Assembly (NCBI GenBank): GCA_020199835.1
Contig: JAIVJV010000014.1
Span: forward strand, 40,613 to 104,612
Length of the DNA stretch: 64,000 nt
Source of the DNA: Acidobacteriota bacterium
Lineage (GTDB): Bacteria; Acidobacteriota; Blastocatellia; Pyrinomonadales; Pyrinomonadaceae
Direction: 5' to 3'
Below, piece by piece: positions 42,212-52,023 of the stretch. Every line of letters begins with the position of its first letter. Within the stretch, counting starts at the first letter, position 1. The notes beneath the pieces were generated by a model, which did not search any database, was not told where the DNA came from, and saw only the letters and a program-made list of their open reading frames with translations. A program made the translations under genes and the position numbers.

Positions 42212-43810
42212 ATGGCCAATCAGTATTCTATAAAGCACACCCTGATTCATCTCTTGATGGGGTTGTTGCTGATCATCCCGGCCCTGGGCTGGACGTTAGT
42301 CGCGAATGCGCAGGAGAGTACTTATGATGCCTCATTCAGCAGTGCGACAAAGGAAGGCATTCCGATCAACGTACTCGTGGGCCAGTCGCGCGTCATCAAC
42401 TTTGACCGTCCTATCGGTCGCTTTTCCATCTCCAACCCGGAGATTGCGGAAGCCGTGATGGTCTCTCCGAATCAGGTGCTGGTTAACGGAAAAGGATTCG
42501 GGCAGGTCAACTTCATCGCCTGGGAAAAGTCAGACCAGAAATTCATCGTGTTCGACGTGTTCGTGCGCGCGAATCTCTCGCTGATCGACTCGCAAATCCG
42601 CGCGCTTTTTCCCCGTGACGACATTCGTCTAAGCCAGGCAAACGGTTCGGTCGTGCTCTCCGGCACGGTGAGCACTCCGCAAGCAGCACAACAAGCTGAC
42701 GCAGTAGTCCAGGCTGCCGGTTTCAAGACCGTCAACATGTTGCAATCACCAGTAACTGATGCGACTCAGGTCCAGTTATCGGTCCGCGTGGCGGAAGTCA
42801 GCCGCCAGAAGTTGAGAGAGCTCGGCTCGTCGCTCGGGTCAGTGAACGGCACCTCGGTATTCGCGCAGGGCGGTGGTCCGGCAACCATGAAGGAACATAC
42901 CAACGGCAACTTCATCACAGAGTTTGCCGGTAACGCATTAAACCTCTTCCTGTTCAGTTCAAGCCTCAACACAGGCGCCTACATTCGCGCACTCAAGACC
43001 AACGGCGCGCTCCGTGCTCTCGCTGAACCAAACCTGATCGCGATGAATGGTCAGCAGGCAAGCTTCCTGGCCGGCGGCGAGTTTCCGATCCCGGTGGTCC
43101 AGGGTGGCAGCGGCGGTAGCTCCGTTAGCGTCGTGTTCAAGGAATACGGCGTCCGTCTGAACTTCAAACCCACCATCATCGACGAAGATCACATCCGCCT
43201 CGAGCTCGAACCGGAAGTATCGACGATCGATTTCGCCAACGGCGTTCGTTTCAACGGCTTCGTGATTCCCGCCCTGCGCACGCGCCGCGCGCGCACTGGT
43301 GTCGAACTTCGCGACGGGCAGAGCTTCGCGCTGGCCGGTCTGCTCGACAACAACGAAACCAAATCGCTGTCGAAGATTCCGCTGATCGGCGACATTCCGA
43401 TCCTCGGCAACTTGTTCAAGTCGTCTTCCTTCCAGAAGCAGGAAACAGAGTTGATGTTCATAATCACGGCCGATCTGGTTAAGCCGGTCAACTCCGACGA
43501 ACTGCCGAAGATGAAAGGTGTGGACGGCCTGAGAACCGGATCTCCGCTCGGCGTTGAACCCGCAGGCGGCGACGGCATCAGTGGCAACAGTGGCTTCTCA
43601 ACCGGCAGCGCAACTGAAGGCGCGGCTGCGAATCCCACGAAGACGCCAACGCTTGTGCCAGCAGTACCGCTTCCGGTGACCACGACCGCCACGCCGGCAA
43701 CGACTACACCCGCTGCGCCGGCCAACGGTGCACCGGCAACTGACACAGGAGCGAAAACAGCCCCGCAACCGGTGGCAACGCCCGGCACAACCAAGGGCGC
43801 CACTCCGTAA
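42212..43810 (+). CDS. cpaC: Tad secretin CpaC/RcpA
   Basis: Outer-membrane channel for the Flp pilus. 532 residues: signal peptide (LLMGLLLIIPALGWTLVANA), N-terminal pilus domain (GQSRVINFDRPIGRFSISNP), a BON-like part (GSVVLSGTVSTPQAAQQADA), and the secretin domain from ~170 (RVAEVSRQKLRELG, LAEPNLIAMNGQQASFLAGG, LSKIPLIGDIPILGNLFKSS). The last ~110 residues are Ala/Pro/Thr/Gly low-complexity, presumably extended beyond the barrel. Confidence 0.95.
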   Translation: MANQYSIKHTLIHLLMGLLLIIPALGWTLVANAQESTYDASFSSATKEGIPINVLVGQSRVINFDRPIGRFSISNPEIAEAVMVSPNQVLVNGKGFGQVNFIAWEKSDQKFIVFDVFVRANLSLIDSQIRALFPRDDIRLSQANGSVVLSGTVSTPQAAQQADAVVQAAGFKTVNMLQSPVTDATQVQLSVRVAEVSRQKLRELGSSLGSVNGTSVFAQGGGPATMKEHTNGNFITEFAGNALNLFLFSSSLNTGAYIRALKTNGALRALAEPNLIAMNGQQASFLAGGEFPIPVVQGGSGGSSVSVVFKEYGVRLNFKPTIIDEDHIRLELEPEVSTIDFANGVRFNGFVIPALRTRRARTGVELRDGQSFALAGLLDNNETKSLSKIPLIGDIPILGNLFKSSSFQKQETELMFIITADLVKPVNSDELPKMKGVDGLRTGSPLGVEPAGGDGISGNSGFSTGSATEGAAANPTKTPTLVPAVPLPVTTTATPATTTPAAPANGAPATDTGAKTAPQPVATPGTTKGATP

Positions 43811-43812
43811 CC

Positions 43813-43891
43813 CGACCATTCTGGTCGCCCGAACGACCAGATTGAACCAAAGAAGAGTGGTAGTCATTCTCGACAGCGGCTACCACTCTTC
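43813..43891 (+). promoter_or_regulatory. Alternative hairpins and long stem between cpaC and tadG
   Basis: Three related words, CGACCA (43813), CTGGTCG (43821) and CGACCAG (43834), allow two mutually exclusive hairpins. They are followed by a 12-bp perfect stem GAAGAGTGGTAG/CTACCACTCTTC (43852-43863 with 43880-43891). The layout looks like an attenuator or a cleavage/stability element dividing the operon. Confidence 0.45.
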
Positions 43892-43939
43892 GATCATTAG
43901 CAAAGGTGCGGTTGCTGATGAATCCTGAGGAGCAAGGTG

Positions 43940-45265
43940 ATGAAGAAGGAAATCGCAGCTAATCTAAGCCATCGAAAGAACGAACGCGGAAACGTTCTGG
44001 CTTACACGGTTATATCCGTTCTCTTTCTGTTTCTGGCGGTAGGCCTCGGCGCAGACCTGAGTCACCTGTATCTCGTCAGGACTGAATTGCAGAACGCGGC
44101 TGACGCCGCCGCACTAGCCGGCGCCTCCGCATTGTTGCTGCCCGAAGCCGATCGAATCCCTACCGCAGTTCAGCGCGCCGTGGATACGCTCAATAAGAAC
44201 AAATACAACTTCAACAGCCAGGAATTCGAAGATGTAGTGCCTAAAGCGGATCAGCCGGCGCTCATTACGTTCGCCGTGAACCTTGATGGTCCATACGTCA
44301 ATGCCGCGACGGCCGCCGGGACGGACAACATTCGCTTCGTCAAAGTCGACACTCCAACTGTTGACGTCAACATCTTCTTTGCGATTCCGATTCTCGGCCT
44401 GGCGCGCAACATGACGGGCACAGCGACCGCCGGCCTTTCCGTTCAGACTAATGTCTTCTGCAACTACATTCCGATCGCTGTGGTGGAAGGACCATTCGGC
44501 GGTGGTGTTGGCTGGCAGGATTTCAACGGCGACGGAGTCAAGGACTACGCGACGGACTGCTCGCCGCCAGCCGGTGCACCGGCTTGCGATCCAAACACGA
44601 AGTTTTGCCCGGGTTGCCGCTACAAGATGATCGCTGGACCAGGAAACTGGGAAGACACTTCGCCGGGTAACTACCAGGCACTCGATGCTGGTTCAGGCGC
44701 CAAAGATCTGAAGCTTGCAATAGCGGGCGGCGCGAGTGCCTGCCTGCGGACCAACGAGGATGCGGAGTTCATTACCGAAACCGAGCCCGGCCGTATGACT
44801 GGTCCAATCCAGAAAGGATTGAACACTCGGTTCGACGACTACAAGGCTTTTGGTGGCGGCGGCACGGTTGTTATAGCCGGCGTTTCGAAACCTATCGAAG
44901 AGGCGTTTCCGCCGGATCCGAACATTTACGAGAACGCGCCGAAGAACAAGAACGATCCGTATCCGGGAATTTCTCGCAACACGTACGAGGACCCATCGGC
45001 GCCGAAGGTAGCACCCAAAAATACGCCCGCAGAGGGCCGGCGTGAAATACTGATGCCGATCATTAACCAGTCGGAGTTTGATGCGGGTAGGGACACGGTG
45101 AAGTTTACGAAGTTCGGCAAGTTCTTCCTTAACCGTAAGGTGGGCGGCATTCCATCGAGCCCTGAGATCTATGTCGAGTATATGAGCCCGGCGTTTGGTT
45201 CCGGTGGTTTCGACCCCGAGGGTGGACCGACTGCTCCAATCGTTGTTCCGGTTCTCTATCGATAA
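43940..45265 (+). CDS. tadG: TadG-like pseudopilin/surface protein
   Basis: 441 residues from ATG 43940, with AGGAG 7 nt before; GTG 43937 is the alternative. A TadG-type N-terminus (NERGNVLAYTVISVLFLFLA, then DLSHLYLVRTELQNAADAAA) contains the membrane helix and pseudopilin motif. The rest is a beta-rich extracellular part with a Cys cluster (CSPPAGAPACDPNTKFCPGC, ~residues 210-230) that could form disulfides. It ends PTAPIVVPVLYR. Probably caps or anchors the pilus. Confidence 0.85.
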   Translation: MKKEIAANLSHRKNERGNVLAYTVISVLFLFLAVGLGADLSHLYLVRTELQNAADAAALAGASALLLPEADRIPTAVQRAVDTLNKNKYNFNSQEFEDVVPKADQPALITFAVNLDGPYVNAATAAGTDNIRFVKVDTPTVDVNIFFAIPILGLARNMTGTATAGLSVQTNVFCNYIPIAVVEGPFGGGVGWQDFNGDGVKDYATDCSPPAGAPACDPNTKFCPGCRYKMIAGPGNWEDTSPGNYQALDAGSGAKDLKLAIAGGASACLRTNEDAEFITETEPGRMTGPIQKGLNTRFDDYKAFGGGGTVVIAGVSKPIEEAFPPDPNIYENAPKNKNDPYPGISRNTYEDPSAPKVAPKNTPAEGRREILMPIINQSEFDAGRDTVKFTKFGKFFLNRKVGGIPSSPEIYVEYMSPAFGSGGFDPEGGPTAPIVVPVLYR

Positions 45266-45278
45266 CGGGGGATAGCAA

Positions 45279-45797
45279 ATGAAAAGCCTACTCACGTTTA
45301 TCAAAAGAGAAAGCACAGCACGCGGACATCGTTTTGCCCGCAACGAAAACGGCGGCACGCTCGCCGAGCTGGCGATTCTGATCCCCTTTCTAATCGTCAT
45401 GATAGCCGCCGTTTCCGAGCTCGGCCGGTTGTTTCAGGCTTACACAAACTTGTCCAAATCTACTCGTGCCGCGGCGCGTTATCTGTCGAACGTTGCTTAC
45501 GACGACAACGAAATCGACAAGGCGAAGAACGTGGCTGTGTGCGGTAAAACCAATTGCGACGGCATTGAGCCTTTTGCTAAGAATCTAACGACCGACAACG
45601 TCGTAGTCACACCCGAGTATCAGGCAGGCGGCGGCGGTAATCCGATCAACGTGACGATCAGCATTGTCGATTACAACTTCCAACCCCTTTTCAACCTCGG
45701 CGCGCTACTGCAAGCCGACAGTTTCACCAATCTGCCGATTGGGTCGAGCACAACCATGTACTACATGTGGGTTGATCCTGCGGGTGCCGAGGAGTAA
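45279..45797 (+). CDS. TadE-like pseudopilin 1
   Basis: 172 residues. NENGGTLAELAILIPFLIVM with Glu at +5 and helix continuing to AAVSELGRLFQAYTNLSKST is the TadE signature. The remainder is beta-rich with one Cys pair (VCGKTNCDG). Starts 13 nt after tadG. Likely a minor pseudopilin processed by CpaA. Confidence 0.88.
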   Translation: MKSLLTFIKRESTARGHRFARNENGGTLAELAILIPFLIVMIAAVSELGRLFQAYTNLSKSTRAAARYLSNVAYDDNEIDKAKNVAVCGKTNCDGIEPFAKNLTTDNVVVTPEYQAGGGGNPINVTISIVDYNFQPLFNLGALLQADSFTNLPIGSSTTMYYMWVDPAGAEE

Positions 45798-45802
45798 AGA
45801 AC

Positions 45803-46339
45803 GTGAAAACCCTGAATCACCGGCAGAACGAAAGAGGCACGACCATCGCCGAGTTTGCGGTCGTGGCGTTGCTCTTCTTTACTCTCATCTTCGCGATTAT
45901 TGAATTTGGCCGCCTGCTCTACACGCACAACGCTCTCACTGATGCCACCAGGAGGGGAGCTCGGTATGCCGTGCTTCATAACGGATTAACCGAAGCCGAC
46001 AAGCAGGAAGTCAGGAACTTTGTGGTTTACGGACCAGGCGTGACTTTCGACGGCGCGGGAAATCCCAGCCGTCCGCCAATGATCAACGACCTGACCACCG
46101 AAATGGTGGAAGTGGAATTCGAAGGAGTCGACCTGGACGGCGATCTGGCGACACCGGGCACGACGAACTTCGGCAGCAACCTGGGAACGGCGACTGTCAG
46201 AATCGAGAATTATCAGTTCAATCTGAGTATCCCTGTAATAGGCAGAACTCTAACGCTCCCCGAATACATAACGACACTGACGGCGGAAAGTGCCGGTGAA
46301 GAGCCTGAAGACATCGTGACGCCGCCGCCCGCACCATAA
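45803..46339 (+). CDS. TadE-like pseudopilin 2
   Basis: 178 residues; GTG start with GGAG 8 nt upstream inside the previous gene's end. QNERGTTIAEFAVVALLFFT gives the TadE cleavage context, then IEFGRLLYTHNALTDATRRG. C-terminal part beta-rich, ending in Pro/Ala. Starts 5 nt after tadE1, so co-translated. Confidence 0.88.
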   Translation: MKTLNHRQNERGTTIAEFAVVALLFFTLIFAIIEFGRLLYTHNALTDATRRGARYAVLHNGLTEADKQEVRNFVVYGPGVTFDGAGNPSRPPMINDLTTEMVEVEFEGVDLDGDLATPGTTNFGSNLGTATVRIENYQFNLSIPVIGRTLTLPEYITTLTAESAGEEPEDIVTPPPAP

Positions 46340-46381
46340 GAGGGCGAGCAGGAACAGAACCCGAAGGGAAAGCGAATAGTA

Positions 46382-47626
46382 ATGAAGCGAAATCTGACAT
46401 TCATCGTGCTTTGCAAAGACGCAGCGGAACTGAAAGAGATGGGTCGCGCGTTGAATAATCATGCGGGAACGAGCGTGCTGGTCATGAGTGACGATCCCGA
46501 GCAGGTCTTTACCGAAACCGCGCGTCTCCGTCCGTCGGCAGTGATCATCAACCTGGTCCATCTCGGTGAACCCGGTCTCAAGTTGGTCCAACGTCTGTGT
46601 ACTGAATTTACGAATACCGCGGTGATCTGCGCTTCGCGCGAAACGTCGCCCGAGCTTATTTTGCGCAGCATGCGTGCGGGCGCACGCGATTTCATTCGTT
46701 TACCCATAAACGACGACGAGCTTTCCACGGTGATCGAGAGAACGAACGAGTTCGTGAGCGACCACGCTCCGGACGAACTGGCGAAGAGAGGACGCGCGAT
46801 TGCCGTCTTCTCGAGTAAAGGTGGTTGCGGCGTCTCCCTGATCGCGACAAACCTCGCGATGCTACAGACCACGCCGACCGTGTTGATGGACCTCAACCTG
46901 CAATCGGGCGACCTGGAGTTAATGCTTGGCGTGCGGCCGAAGTTCTCGCTCGCGGACATCGTCGACAATCGCGACCGCCTCGACGACGCGTTGCTGACCA
47001 GCTATCTAACGCAACGCTCAAAGAACGTGTCACTGCTCGCGGCACCGTTGAAAGCGGAGAGTGCCGAAGACATCGAACCGCGCCACATTTATGAAGTGAT
47101 GGAGTTGCTGCGGCGGCGCTTTGACACGTTGATCATCGATACGCCGCACAGCTTCGATGCCGTTACGATTTCCGCTCTCGATCACGCCGATCAGATCCTG
47201 ATGGTCCTGACGCTCGAGATTCACGCGATTCGCAGCACGCGGCGCGCGCTCGAGATCTTCGACCGGCTCGGTTATCCGCGCAAGAAGATCCGTTTGGTCG
47301 TCAATCGCTGGAGCAAGAATATCGAGCTCGATCAGAAGCAGGTTGAGGACTTTCTCGGCGAGCGCGTGGTGGGTTTTGTGCAGAGTGACTATCGCGCCGC
47401 CGTCAACTCAATCAACCTGGGCCAGCCGTTGGTCGAATCAGCGCCCACGTCCAAGGTCACCGCGGACTTGCGCAACATCTCCGCGAAGTTGTTCGACGGC
47501 AAGTCGGAGCAATCAGCCGCCCCGACGAGCGAAACGAAGCGTTCTTTCAACTCGATCTTTCGGCGCCAGCAAGTAAGCGTTGAAGATTTTGGTCTAACCG
47601 CGGCTTTGGACCGGGCGAACCTTTAA
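46382..47626 (+). CDS. cpaE: Flp pilus assembly ATPase CpaE/TadZ
   Basis: 414 residues. Residues 1-125 look like a degenerate response-regulator receiver domain (LTFIVLCKDAAELKEMGRAL; RSMRAGARDFIRLP). Residues ~138-375 are a MinD/ParA-type ATPase: deviant Walker A KGGCGVS (146-152), LMDLNLQSGDLELMLG, DTLIIDTPHSFDAV, and LVVNRWSKN. TadZ localises the Tad machine to cell sites. Standard order ahead of tadA. Confidence 0.93.
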   Translation: MKRNLTFIVLCKDAAELKEMGRALNNHAGTSVLVMSDDPEQVFTETARLRPSAVIINLVHLGEPGLKLVQRLCTEFTNTAVICASRETSPELILRSMRAGARDFIRLPINDDELSTVIERTNEFVSDHAPDELAKRGRAIAVFSSKGGCGVSLIATNLAMLQTTPTVLMDLNLQSGDLELMLGVRPKFSLADIVDNRDRLDDALLTSYLTQRSKNVSLLAAPLKAESAEDIEPRHIYEVMELLRRRFDTLIIDTPHSFDAVTISALDHADQILMVLTLEIHAIRSTRRALEIFDRLGYPRKKIRLVVNRWSKNIELDQKQVEDFLGERVVGFVQSDYRAAVNSINLGQPLVESAPTSKVTADLRNISAKLFDGKSEQSAAPTSETKRSFNSIFRRQQVSVEDFGLTAALDRANL

Positions 47627-47656
47627 TAAACACCTTTTCAATAGGGAAAGAACAAC

Positions 47657-48994
47657 ATGGCATTACGCGAAAGACTAATAAGAGAAGCTGGACCAACGGC
47701 GCCACTGAGCGAGGATGTAATCAGCAACCAGCAGGGCTTTCAGGACATGAAAGCACGGCTCCACCGGATGTTGATCAACCGGATGGATCTCACCAAGCTG
47801 GGAATGCTCGAACCCGAGCAGGTTCACGAAGAGGTCGCACGGCTCGCCACCAGCCTGCTGGCCCAGGAAGAGACGCCGCTCTCCACCGTCGAGCGCGAAC
47901 GCCTGATTCACGAAGTCCGCCACGAACTCTTCGGGCTTGGACCGCTCGAGCAGTTGCTGGCTGACTCGTCGATCTCCGACATCCTCGTAAATTCGCCGTA
48001 CAACATCTACATCGAACGCGGCGGCAAACTCGAACGAACCAATATCGAGTTCAAAGATAACGAGCACCTGATGCGCGTGATTGAACGCATCGTTTCTTCC
48101 GTCGGCCGCCGTATCGATGAATCGTCGCCGATGGTTGACGCCCGTTTGAAAGACGGTTCGCGCGTGAACGCGATTATTCCGCCGTTGTCACTTGACGGCC
48201 CGGTGCTCTCGATTCGGCGATTCGGCGCTGAGCCGCTGCGCATGAACCGGCTGATCGAAAACCAGGCGCTGACGCCGGACATGGCAGCGATGTTTGAGAT
48301 GTGCATCAACGCGCGCCTGAACATCCTGATCTCCGGTGGTACCGGCGCCGGCAAGACGACGCTACTCAACGCCCTCTCAGCCTACATTCCGCACAACGAA
48401 CGCATCGTCACCATTGAAGACTCGGCTGAATTACAGTTGCAGCAACCGCACACGGTGCGACTCGAAACCCGCCCACCGAATATTGAAGGTAAAGGCGAAG
48501 TCAGCCAGCGCGACCTGGTGCGAAATGCACTGCGTATGCGTCCTGACCGTATCGTGATCGGCGAAGTCCGCGGCGGCGAAGCGATCGACATGCTTCAGGC
48601 CATGAACACCGGTCACGACGGCTCGCTGACCACGGTGCACGCGAACACTTCGCGCGACGCACTCGCTCGCCTCGAAACCATGATCCAGATGACGGGCATG
48701 CGTCTATCCGATCGAGCCATGCGCCAGCAGATCTCTTCGGCCATTAACATGGTGATCCAGGTGGCCCGCTTGAGCGACGGCACGCGTCGCATCATTGCGA
48801 TCTCTGAAATCACCGGCATGGAAGGCGAAACGATCACCATGCAGGATGTCTTCATCTACGAGCGGCGCGGAGTGGACCAGAACGGCCGCGTAATCGGTCG
48901 CTTCCGTCCCACCGGTGTTCGTCCGCGATTTGCCGAGCGACTCAAGGTCTACGGCATGCAACTGCCGCGATCGTTCTTCGAGGAGGTTGCCTGA
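47657..48994 (+). CDS. tadA: Tad secretion ATPase CpaF/TadA
   Basis: Hexameric motor that extends Flp pili. 445 residues: N-terminal helical domain, PAS-like part (LADSSISDILVNSPYNIYIE), Walker A GGTGAGKTT (227-235), Asp box IVTIEDSAELQL, Walker B RMRPDRIVIGEVRGGEA, His box TVHANTSRDALARLE. All catalytic motifs intact. The stop overlaps the tadB ATG by one base. Confidence 0.96.
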   Translation: MALRERLIREAGPTAPLSEDVISNQQGFQDMKARLHRMLINRMDLTKLGMLEPEQVHEEVARLATSLLAQEETPLSTVERERLIHEVRHELFGLGPLEQLLADSSISDILVNSPYNIYIERGGKLERTNIEFKDNEHLMRVIERIVSSVGRRIDESSPMVDARLKDGSRVNAIIPPLSLDGPVLSIRRFGAEPLRMNRLIENQALTPDMAAMFEMCINARLNILISGGTGAGKTTLLNALSAYIPHNERIVTIEDSAELQLQQPHTVRLETRPPNIEGKGEVSQRDLVRNALRMRPDRIVIGEVRGGEAIDMLQAMNTGHDGSLTTVHANTSRDALARLETMIQMTGMRLSDRAMRQQISSAINMVIQVARLSDGTRRIIAISEITGMEGETITMQDVFIYERRGVDQNGRVIGRFRPTGVRPRFAERLKVYGMQLPRSFFEEVA

Positions 48995-49971
48995 TGTTTC
49001 TGTCGTCTCTCATTCCGTTTTTTGTCTTTCTCACCTGTTTGGCCGGCGTCTACGCGCTTTACCTGATCACGTCGCGCAAGTCTGACGCGAAGCGCAAGTT
49101 GCTCAACGAACGCCTCGCGGAAGCAATTCGTTCGTCCGCGCACTCGAGCGACGCCGAAGTGCAACTCGCGCGCGAAGAGTTGCTGAGCGAGATTCCGTGG
49201 CTCAATCGTTCGCTGCTCAAGCTGGAAATCACGTCGCGCATCAAGCGCCTGATCGATCAGGCTGACTTGCAGATCACCGTGATGAGACTGGTGCTCTTCT
49301 CGTTGACCGGCGCGGCACTTGGTTTTCTCGCCGCCTCGATGATCACGGTCTCCCTGCCGTTGAAAGTGTTATTTGGCTTAGTCGCCGGCGCGTTTCCCTT
49401 CCTGCACGTGATGGGCAAGCGAAAGAAGAGAATGAAGAAGTTCTTGCAGTTGTTGCCGGACGCACTCGACCTGATGGCCCGCGGACTCTCCGCTGGTCAC
49501 GCGTTCACGGAAGCGCTGCAAATGGTCTCGACAGAGATGCCGGAGCCGATTTCGAGCGAGTTTCGCAAAACATACGATGAGCAGAACCTCGGTCTCTCTT
49601 TGAAGCTCGCGCTCGATAACCTCGTCCATCGCATGCCGCTGCTCGACCTGCGCATGTGCGTGACGGCGATAATGATTCAGCGCGAAACGGGCGGCAATCT
49701 TTCCGAGTTGCTCGAGAAAGTCGCTTACACGATTCGCGAGCGCTTCCGCATCATGGAAGACTTAAAGACGTTGACGTTGAGTTCGCGCTGGTCAGCGTGG
49801 TTGCTCTGCGCGCTGCCGATCTTCATGGCCATTTACATGAGCGTGATGAACCCGAACTACATGGAAGTAATGTGGCGCGATCCGCGCGGTCACAACCTGC
49901 TGTTTGTTGCCGCAGCGATGCAAATTTTAGGCATGCTTGTGGTCCAGAAGATCATGAAGATCAAGATCTAG
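48994..49971 (+). CDS. tadB: Tad inner-membrane protein TadB
   Basis: Platform protein of the Tad machine. 325 residues with a GspF-like T2SF domain (FLQLLPDALDLMARGLSAGH, LLDLRMCVTAIMIQRETGGNLSELLEK). Membrane helices at ~5-27, ~95-130, ~265-285 and ~300-320. Start shared with the tadA stop (TGATG), so coupled. Confidence 0.94.
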   Translation: MFLSSLIPFFVFLTCLAGVYALYLITSRKSDAKRKLLNERLAEAIRSSAHSSDAEVQLAREELLSEIPWLNRSLLKLEITSRIKRLIDQADLQITVMRLVLFSLTGAALGFLAASMITVSLPLKVLFGLVAGAFPFLHVMGKRKKRMKKFLQLLPDALDLMARGLSAGHAFTEALQMVSTEMPEPISSEFRKTYDEQNLGLSLKLALDNLVHRMPLLDLRMCVTAIMIQRETGGNLSELLEKVAYTIRERFRIMEDLKTLTLSSRWSAWLLCALPIFMAIYMSVMNPNYMEVMWRDPRGHNLLFVAAAMQILGMLVVQKIMKIKI

Positions 49972-49987
49972 TTGATAGGGTAAGACT

Positions 49988-50929
49988 ATGTTGCTAATTT
50001 CAGTTTCCACCTTTGTCTGTATCGCCTTCGGGGTGATGGCCGTTTACTGGTTGATGTTTCGTCCCGCGAGCGCGACTGCGGTCCGTTTGCGCGAGCTGGA
50101 CGATCAAAGTGGCGCGGGTACAGCCGTATTTGAAGACAGCCCGGTCATGAAGTTCGCTGAACGTATCACCGAACCGATTAACCGATTGGTGCCGCCTTCG
50201 GCCGCCGATGCGAAGAAGTTGCAGAAGAAATTGATGATGGCAGGTTATCGCTCGGCTCATGCCACGAGTATCTATCGTGTGTTGCAGCTCGTCTCAATGG
50301 TAGCTTTGCCCGGAAGCATAACGCTGCTGTGGATGTACCTGGCACGCCCGATGATGGAAGCAACTATCGCCATACTGTTTGCTTTCGTAGCCGGTTTTAT
50401 TCTGCCCCGCTTCATTCTCAATCGCCTCGTTGCGAGCCGTCAACTGCGCATCACCTGGGGTCTCGCTGACGCGCTCGACCTCATGGTGATCACGATGGAA
50501 GCCGGACTCGGTTTGAATGCCGCGATGCTCAAGGTTTGCGAAGAGTTGAAAGACGTTCACCCGGACATCAGTAAAGAGTTTGAGATCGCGAATTTAGAGA
50601 TCCGCGTGGGCCGCGAACGCAGTGAGGCCTTGCGCAACCTCGCAGAACGGACCGGAGTTGAAGATCTCAACAGCCTCGTCGGCATGTTGATTCAGGCCGA
50701 CCGCTTCGGTACGTCGATCGCGAAAGCGGTGCGCGTATATTCCGACAGTCTACGGACTAAGCGCCGTCAGCGTGCGGAACAGGCGGCACAGAAAGCGGCC
50801 TTCAAGCTGCTGCTACCTCTCGGTGCACTGTTGTTTCCGACGATGTTTATCATCATTCTTGGCCCAGCGATGCTGAACATCATGGATATGTTGAGTGGTG
50901 GCGCCGCCAGCAACGTAACAATTAAGTAA
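49988..50929 (+). CDS. tadC: Tad inner-membrane protein TadC
   Basis: 313 residues, second GspF-like platform subunit: ITWGLADALDLMVITMEAGLGLNAAML and RTGVEDLNSLVGMLIQADRFGTSIAKA, given as positions ~155-180 and ~220-247. Helices at ~3-22, ~95-140 and ~280-305. GGGTAAGACT precedes the ATG. Follows tadB by 16 nt. Confidence 0.94.
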   Translation: MLLISVSTFVCIAFGVMAVYWLMFRPASATAVRLRELDDQSGAGTAVFEDSPVMKFAERITEPINRLVPPSAADAKKLQKKLMMAGYRSAHATSIYRVLQLVSMVALPGSITLLWMYLARPMMEATIAILFAFVAGFILPRFILNRLVASRQLRITWGLADALDLMVITMEAGLGLNAAMLKVCEELKDVHPDISKEFEIANLEIRVGRERSEALRNLAERTGVEDLNSLVGMLIQADRFGTSIAKAVRVYSDSLRTKRRQRAEQAAQKAAFKLLLPLGALLFPTMFIIILGPAMLNIMDMLSGGAASNVTIK

Positions 50930-50941
50930 GGAGTGATCGTC

Positions 50942-51988
50942 ATGTTGAAAAGACTCGCCGTGGTGCTTCTGCTCACGCTCACGTTGACTTTGGGTTTTGC
51001 GCCACACCGCCAGGCAGTGTTCAGCAGCGTGCTGACTGACTCAGAAATCGCGGTAATGAATGCGACGGCTACCACTGACGACGCGCAACCGAAGCAGGAC
51101 GGCAACCGTTTTGTCAAAGTGCTGACCGCACCCTTCAAAGCCATTGGCCGTCTGTTTGGCCGCGGCGGCAAGAAAGACGACAACAAGTTGCATCGGCTGT
51201 CAGAGAAGGACGTAAAGAAGTTTGAATCGTCCAAAATGACCAGGGTCGTCGATGCACGCACACCTCCAGCCCCGACAACCGCCGCCGCTGATCCGACCAT
51301 CCCGACCGCGAGCGCGTCGCTCGAAAATCTCGAAAGCGACGCCACTGCGCTCGAGCTGAACAAATCGCTCGCCCGCGAACATCTCCAACGCGCCCGCGAG
51401 CTCTTCGGCCAAAACGACGTCAACGGCGCGATCAACTCGCTCTCGATGGCAGTTTCGCTGGATAAGAAGTTGTGGGACGCGCACAACCTCCTTGGTATCG
51501 CGTACGAGATGAAAGGCCTGCGTTCGAAGGCGCTCGAGTCTCTCGAAATAGCGTTGAAAGCGGAGAAGAATCAGCCCGAACACATCAACGACTTTGGTTA
51601 CATTCTCATCAAAAACGGCGAATACGCCCGCGCCGTGAAGTACCTCAAACGCGCTGTTAAGGCTCAACCCGACAATCAACGTTTCAACAATAACCTCGGT
51701 TTGGCGTTGGTCCAGATCGGCAAAATCGACGAAGCCTACAAAGCCTTCGCGAAAGCGATGGGCGAGTTTGACGGGCGTATGAATATCGCCACGCGCCTGC
51801 TTCGTCTCGGTTACGACAAGGAAGCAATCAAACACCTCGAGAAATGCCGGGCGATGCAGCCAAACAGCCTCGACATTCTCTACCGCTTGTCAGTGCTTTA
51901 TGCGCGCAACGGTCAAACGGCGGAAGCTGAGGAAGCGAACAAGGCGTTCTTATCACTCAAGGCAACGGCCGCGGCTGCGGGCCAATAA
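50942..51988 (+). CDS. tadD: TadD-like TPR protein
   Basis: 348 residues from ATG 50942 (taaGGAG 7 nt upstream). The N-terminus LKRLAVVLLLTLTLTLGFAP is a signal or anchor. A basic linker (FGRGGKKDDNKL) follows, then four to five TPRs from ~140 (AREHLQRARELFGQNDVNGA, HNLLGIAYEMKGLRSKALES, INDFGYILIKNGEYARAVKY). TadD lipoproteins help secretin assembly; no lipobox is clear here. Confidence 0.85.
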   Translation: MLKRLAVVLLLTLTLTLGFAPHRQAVFSSVLTDSEIAVMNATATTDDAQPKQDGNRFVKVLTAPFKAIGRLFGRGGKKDDNKLHRLSEKDVKKFESSKMTRVVDARTPPAPTTAAADPTIPTASASLENLESDATALELNKSLAREHLQRARELFGQNDVNGAINSLSMAVSLDKKLWDAHNLLGIAYEMKGLRSKALESLEIALKAEKNQPEHINDFGYILIKNGEYARAVKYLKRAVKAQPDNQRFNNNLGLALVQIGKIDEAYKAFAKAMGEFDGRMNIATRLLRLGYDKEAIKHLEKCRAMQPNSLDILYRLSVLYARNGQTAEAEEANKAFLSLKATAAAAGQ

Positions 51989-52023
51989 CAAATTAGCGGC
52001 AAACTAAAACGGGAGTGACCTCA

